64,000 nt of DNA. Source: Avibacterium gallinarum. Lineage in GTDB: Bacteria > Pseudomonadota > Gammaproteobacteria > Enterobacterales > Pasteurellaceae. A program made the translations under genes and the position numbers. The stretch spans positions 124,001-188,000 of the forward strand of contig NZ_PQVJ01000011.1 of NCBI RefSeq assembly GCF_002921135.1. The letters run 5' to 3'. The notes below the pieces were generated by a model. It was not told where the DNA came from. It saw nothing but the letters and a program-made list of their open reading frames with translations, and searched no databases. Shown here one piece after another: positions 62,441 through 64,000 of the stretch (the stretch's first letter is position 1; the number at the start of each line of letters is the position of its first letter).

Positions 62441-62661
62441 AATTTAACTCTCTAGTGGGATTAATATAAATTCAGTGGGCGAAAACGCCATTGCGTGGGT
62501 TAATGTAGTCTTTTTTGCTTTTTTCGTCAAAGTATTCCGCCATTTTTTGTGGGGAAAATCAAAAATTTTTCTGAATTAAATAAAAGCGGTTGATCCGCCT
62601 CCCTTGAGGTGATAAAACTAACAAATTCTTTTTACACAACCATCATAATTAGGAACGAAAA

Positions 62662-63744
62662 ATGACACAGATATTTAATTTTAGCGCTGGGCCTGCAATG
62701 ATGCCGCGCGAAGTGTTAGAACAAGCGCAAGCGGAATTATTAAACTGGCAAGGTCAGCACACTTCAGTTATGGAAGTGAGCCACCGCGGTAAGCTGTTTA
62801 TGGAACTGATTACCCAAGCAGAAAAAGATTTCCGCACGCTTTATCATATTCCTGATAATTACAAAATTCTCTTCTTACAAGGTGGTGCGCGCGGACAATT
62901 TGCCGCTGTGCCGATGAATTTAATTAGTGAAAAAGGCAAGGCGTTATATTTAACCAGTGGTCATTGGTCGGCGACAGCAGCCAAAGAAGCCCGTTTATTC
63001 TGCGAGGTTGATGAGATCAATATTTTATCCGAAGGTGCCGAATTAAAAGTGGATCGCCTTGATTTCAGCGATATTGCCGATCAGTATGATTATGTGCATT
63101 ATTGCCCGAATGAAACCATTAGTGGTGTGGAAATTTTTGATGTGCCAAAGGTGGGCAATGCGGTATTAGTGGCGGATATGTCTTCCAATATTCTTTCGCG
63201 CGAAGTGGATATTAACCAGTTTGGCATTATTTATGCAGGCGCGCAGAAAAATCTTGGCCCAGCGGGCATCACCATTGTGATCGTGCGCGAAGATTTAATC
63301 GGCAAAGCACGCAAAGCCACGCCATCTATTTGGAATTATGAAGTGCAAGCCAATAGCGATTCGATGATCAACACGCCACCAACTTTTGCGTGGTATTTGT
63401 GTTCTTTGGTGTTCAAATATTTGCTCGAACGCGGTGGCGTAAAAGCGGCGGAAAAACGCAATCAAGAAAAAGCACAGCTGCTTTATGATTATTTAGATCA
63501 AAGCGATTTCTATCATAATTCTGTGGCAAAAAACAACCGCTCTTTAATGAACGTTACCTTTAGCACAGGCAATGATGAATTGAATATGAAATTTGTTGGC
63601 GAAGCTGCAGAAGCGGGCTTGCAAGCCTTAAAAGGCCATAAAGTGATTGGCGGAATGCGCGCTTCTATTTATAACGCAATGCCGATTGAAGGGGTAAAAG
63701 CCTTAATTGCGTTTATGGAAAAATTTGCTGCCGAAAATCGTTAA
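62662..63744 (+). CDS. serC: Phosphoserine aminotransferase SerC
   Basis: PLP enzyme that makes 3-phosphoserine for serine synthesis and acts in pyridoxal phosphate synthesis. The 360 residues are close to E. coli (362). IFNFSAGPAMMPREVLEQAQ lies at the N-terminus, QGGARGQFAAVPMNL near residue 75, and the PLP lysine is in IIYAGAQKNLGPAGI. Arg-rich C-terminal substrate site GGMRASIYNAM is present. TAGGAACG precedes the ATG. A hisC aminotransferase gene follows, an order (serC then hisC2) seen in other Pasteurellaceae. Confidence 0.97.
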   Translation: MTQIFNFSAGPAMMPREVLEQAQAELLNWQGQHTSVMEVSHRGKLFMELITQAEKDFRTLYHIPDNYKILFLQGGARGQFAAVPMNLISEKGKALYLTSGHWSATAAKEARLFCEVDEINILSEGAELKVDRLDFSDIADQYDYVHYCPNETISGVEIFDVPKVGNAVLVADMSSNILSREVDINQFGIIYAGAQKNLGPAGITIVIVREDLIGKARKATPSIWNYEVQANSDSMINTPPTFAWYLCSLVFKYLLERGGVKAAEKRNQEKAQLLYDYLDQSDFYHNSVAKNNRSLMNVTFSTGNDELNMKFVGEAAEAGLQALKGHKVIGGMRASIYNAMPIEGVKALIAFMEKFAAENR

Positions 63745-63760
63745 TTTTATTTTTAATATC

Positions 63761-63789
63761 AAAGGCTTGTTGATTCTAGGCAAGCCTTT
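63761..63789 (+). terminator. Hairpin between serC and hisC
   Basis: AAAGGCTTG pairs perfectly with CAAGCCTTT across an 11-base loop; only GTTATT follows. It may be a weak terminator or attenuating hairpin, since hisC starts 39 bases later. Confidence 0.55.
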
Positions 63790-63828
63790 GTTATTCGCTG
63801 TATCAACAAGTAAAAACAAGGAACAACA

Positions 63829-64000
63829 ATGCAATTTATTGATGTTGCAAATGAGGGGGTGAAATCTCTCTCCCCTTATCAAGCAGGCAAACCTATTGAA
63901 GAATTAGAACGTGAACTTGGCGTGCAAAATATTGTGAAATTAGCCTCTAACGAAAACCCTTTTGGCTTTCCACAAAGTGCGATTGACGCCATTCAAGCCC
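63829..64000 (+). CDS. hisC: Histidinol-phosphate aminotransferase, N-terminal part
   Basis: The first 57 codons of a class II aminotransferase, cut by the window end. MQFIDVANEGVKSLSPYQAG and the block IVKLASNENPFGFPQSA match the HisC family, including the SNENP substrate loop. AAGGAA precedes the ATG. Position behind serC rather than in a his operon suggests the second HisC copy (HisC2) known in Pasteurellaceae; it may also act on aromatic amino acids. The active-site lysine lies beyond the window. Confidence 0.88.
   Translation, partial: MQFIDVANEGVKSLSPYQAGKPIEELERELGVQNIVKLASNENPFGFPQSAIDAIQA

Noticed and set aside
62441-62661. Small RNA or extra gene in the tmaR-serC gap
   Set aside because: 221 AT-rich bases holding two divergent promoters; no promoter-terminator pair or stable stem that would support an RNA gene.

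Overview
The window is a chromosomal segment of a Pasteurellaceae bacterium (gammaproteobacterium, AT-rich). The best taxonomic evidence is the 9-base DNA uptake signal AAGTGCGGT (Haemophilus influenzae type). I count 45 exact copies on the two strands, where about 0.5 would be expected by chance. Gene products and gene orders (dsbC-recJ-X-mtn, prfB-lysS, epmA|frdABCD, mltA-tcdA-znuA, mlaFEDCB-ibaG-murA, rplU-rpmA-eamA-obgE) also fit this family. Genus and species cannot be fixed from the sequence alone.

Layout: 1-10.4 kb is a maltose/maltodextrin regulon: malE (3' end only), malF, malG, convergent malT, then malP and malQ divergent from malT. malQ is frameshifted in a poly-A run. 10.4-11.5 kb holds a frameshifted ytfJ-like gene and a PhnA/YjdM-like protein. 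11.6-16.7 kb is a hexose-phosphate uptake locus with uhpT first, then uhpA-uhpB-uhpC, and a near-ideal CRP site before uhpT. 16.7-24.5 kb holds mtn, a thioredoxin-fold protein, recJ, a structured non-coding repeat region, dsbC, prfB (programmed +1 frameshift), lysS and a NIF3-family gene. 24.6-30 kb has fabI, rnb, a general porin and epmA. 30.3-33.7 kb is frdABCD with a candidate FNR site. 33.8-41.3 kb is a mostly minus-strand block: rlmKL, znuA, tcdA, mltA, an initiator tRNA, a cold-shock protein and mpl. 41.4-44.3 kb has fbp and an UshA-type nucleotidase.

44.4-52.6 kb is envelope biogenesis: murA, ibaG and mlaBCDEF on the minus strand, then lptC-lptA-lptB-ptsN-rapZ on the plus strand. The sigma-54 gene rpoN and hpf, which lie between lptB and ptsN in enterobacteria, are absent here, and PtsN has lost its phosphorylatable histidine. 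52.7-64 kb has lysC, proA, a TRIC-family protein, an unassigned membrane protein, obgE, an EamA transporter, rpmA, rplU, ispB, queH, tmaR, serC and the start of a hisC.

Together the genes describe a host-associated facultative anaerobe that takes up maltodextrins and sugar phosphates, respires fumarate and is naturally competent. No prophage, IS element, CRISPR array or defence island is visible. The most notable signals are two one-base poly-A frameshifts (malQ, ytfJ-like), a structured repeat between recJ and dsbC, uptake sequences read almost always as Thr-Ala-Leu or Ser-Ala-Val (several inside signal peptides), and decay of the rpoN/PTS-Ntr locus.
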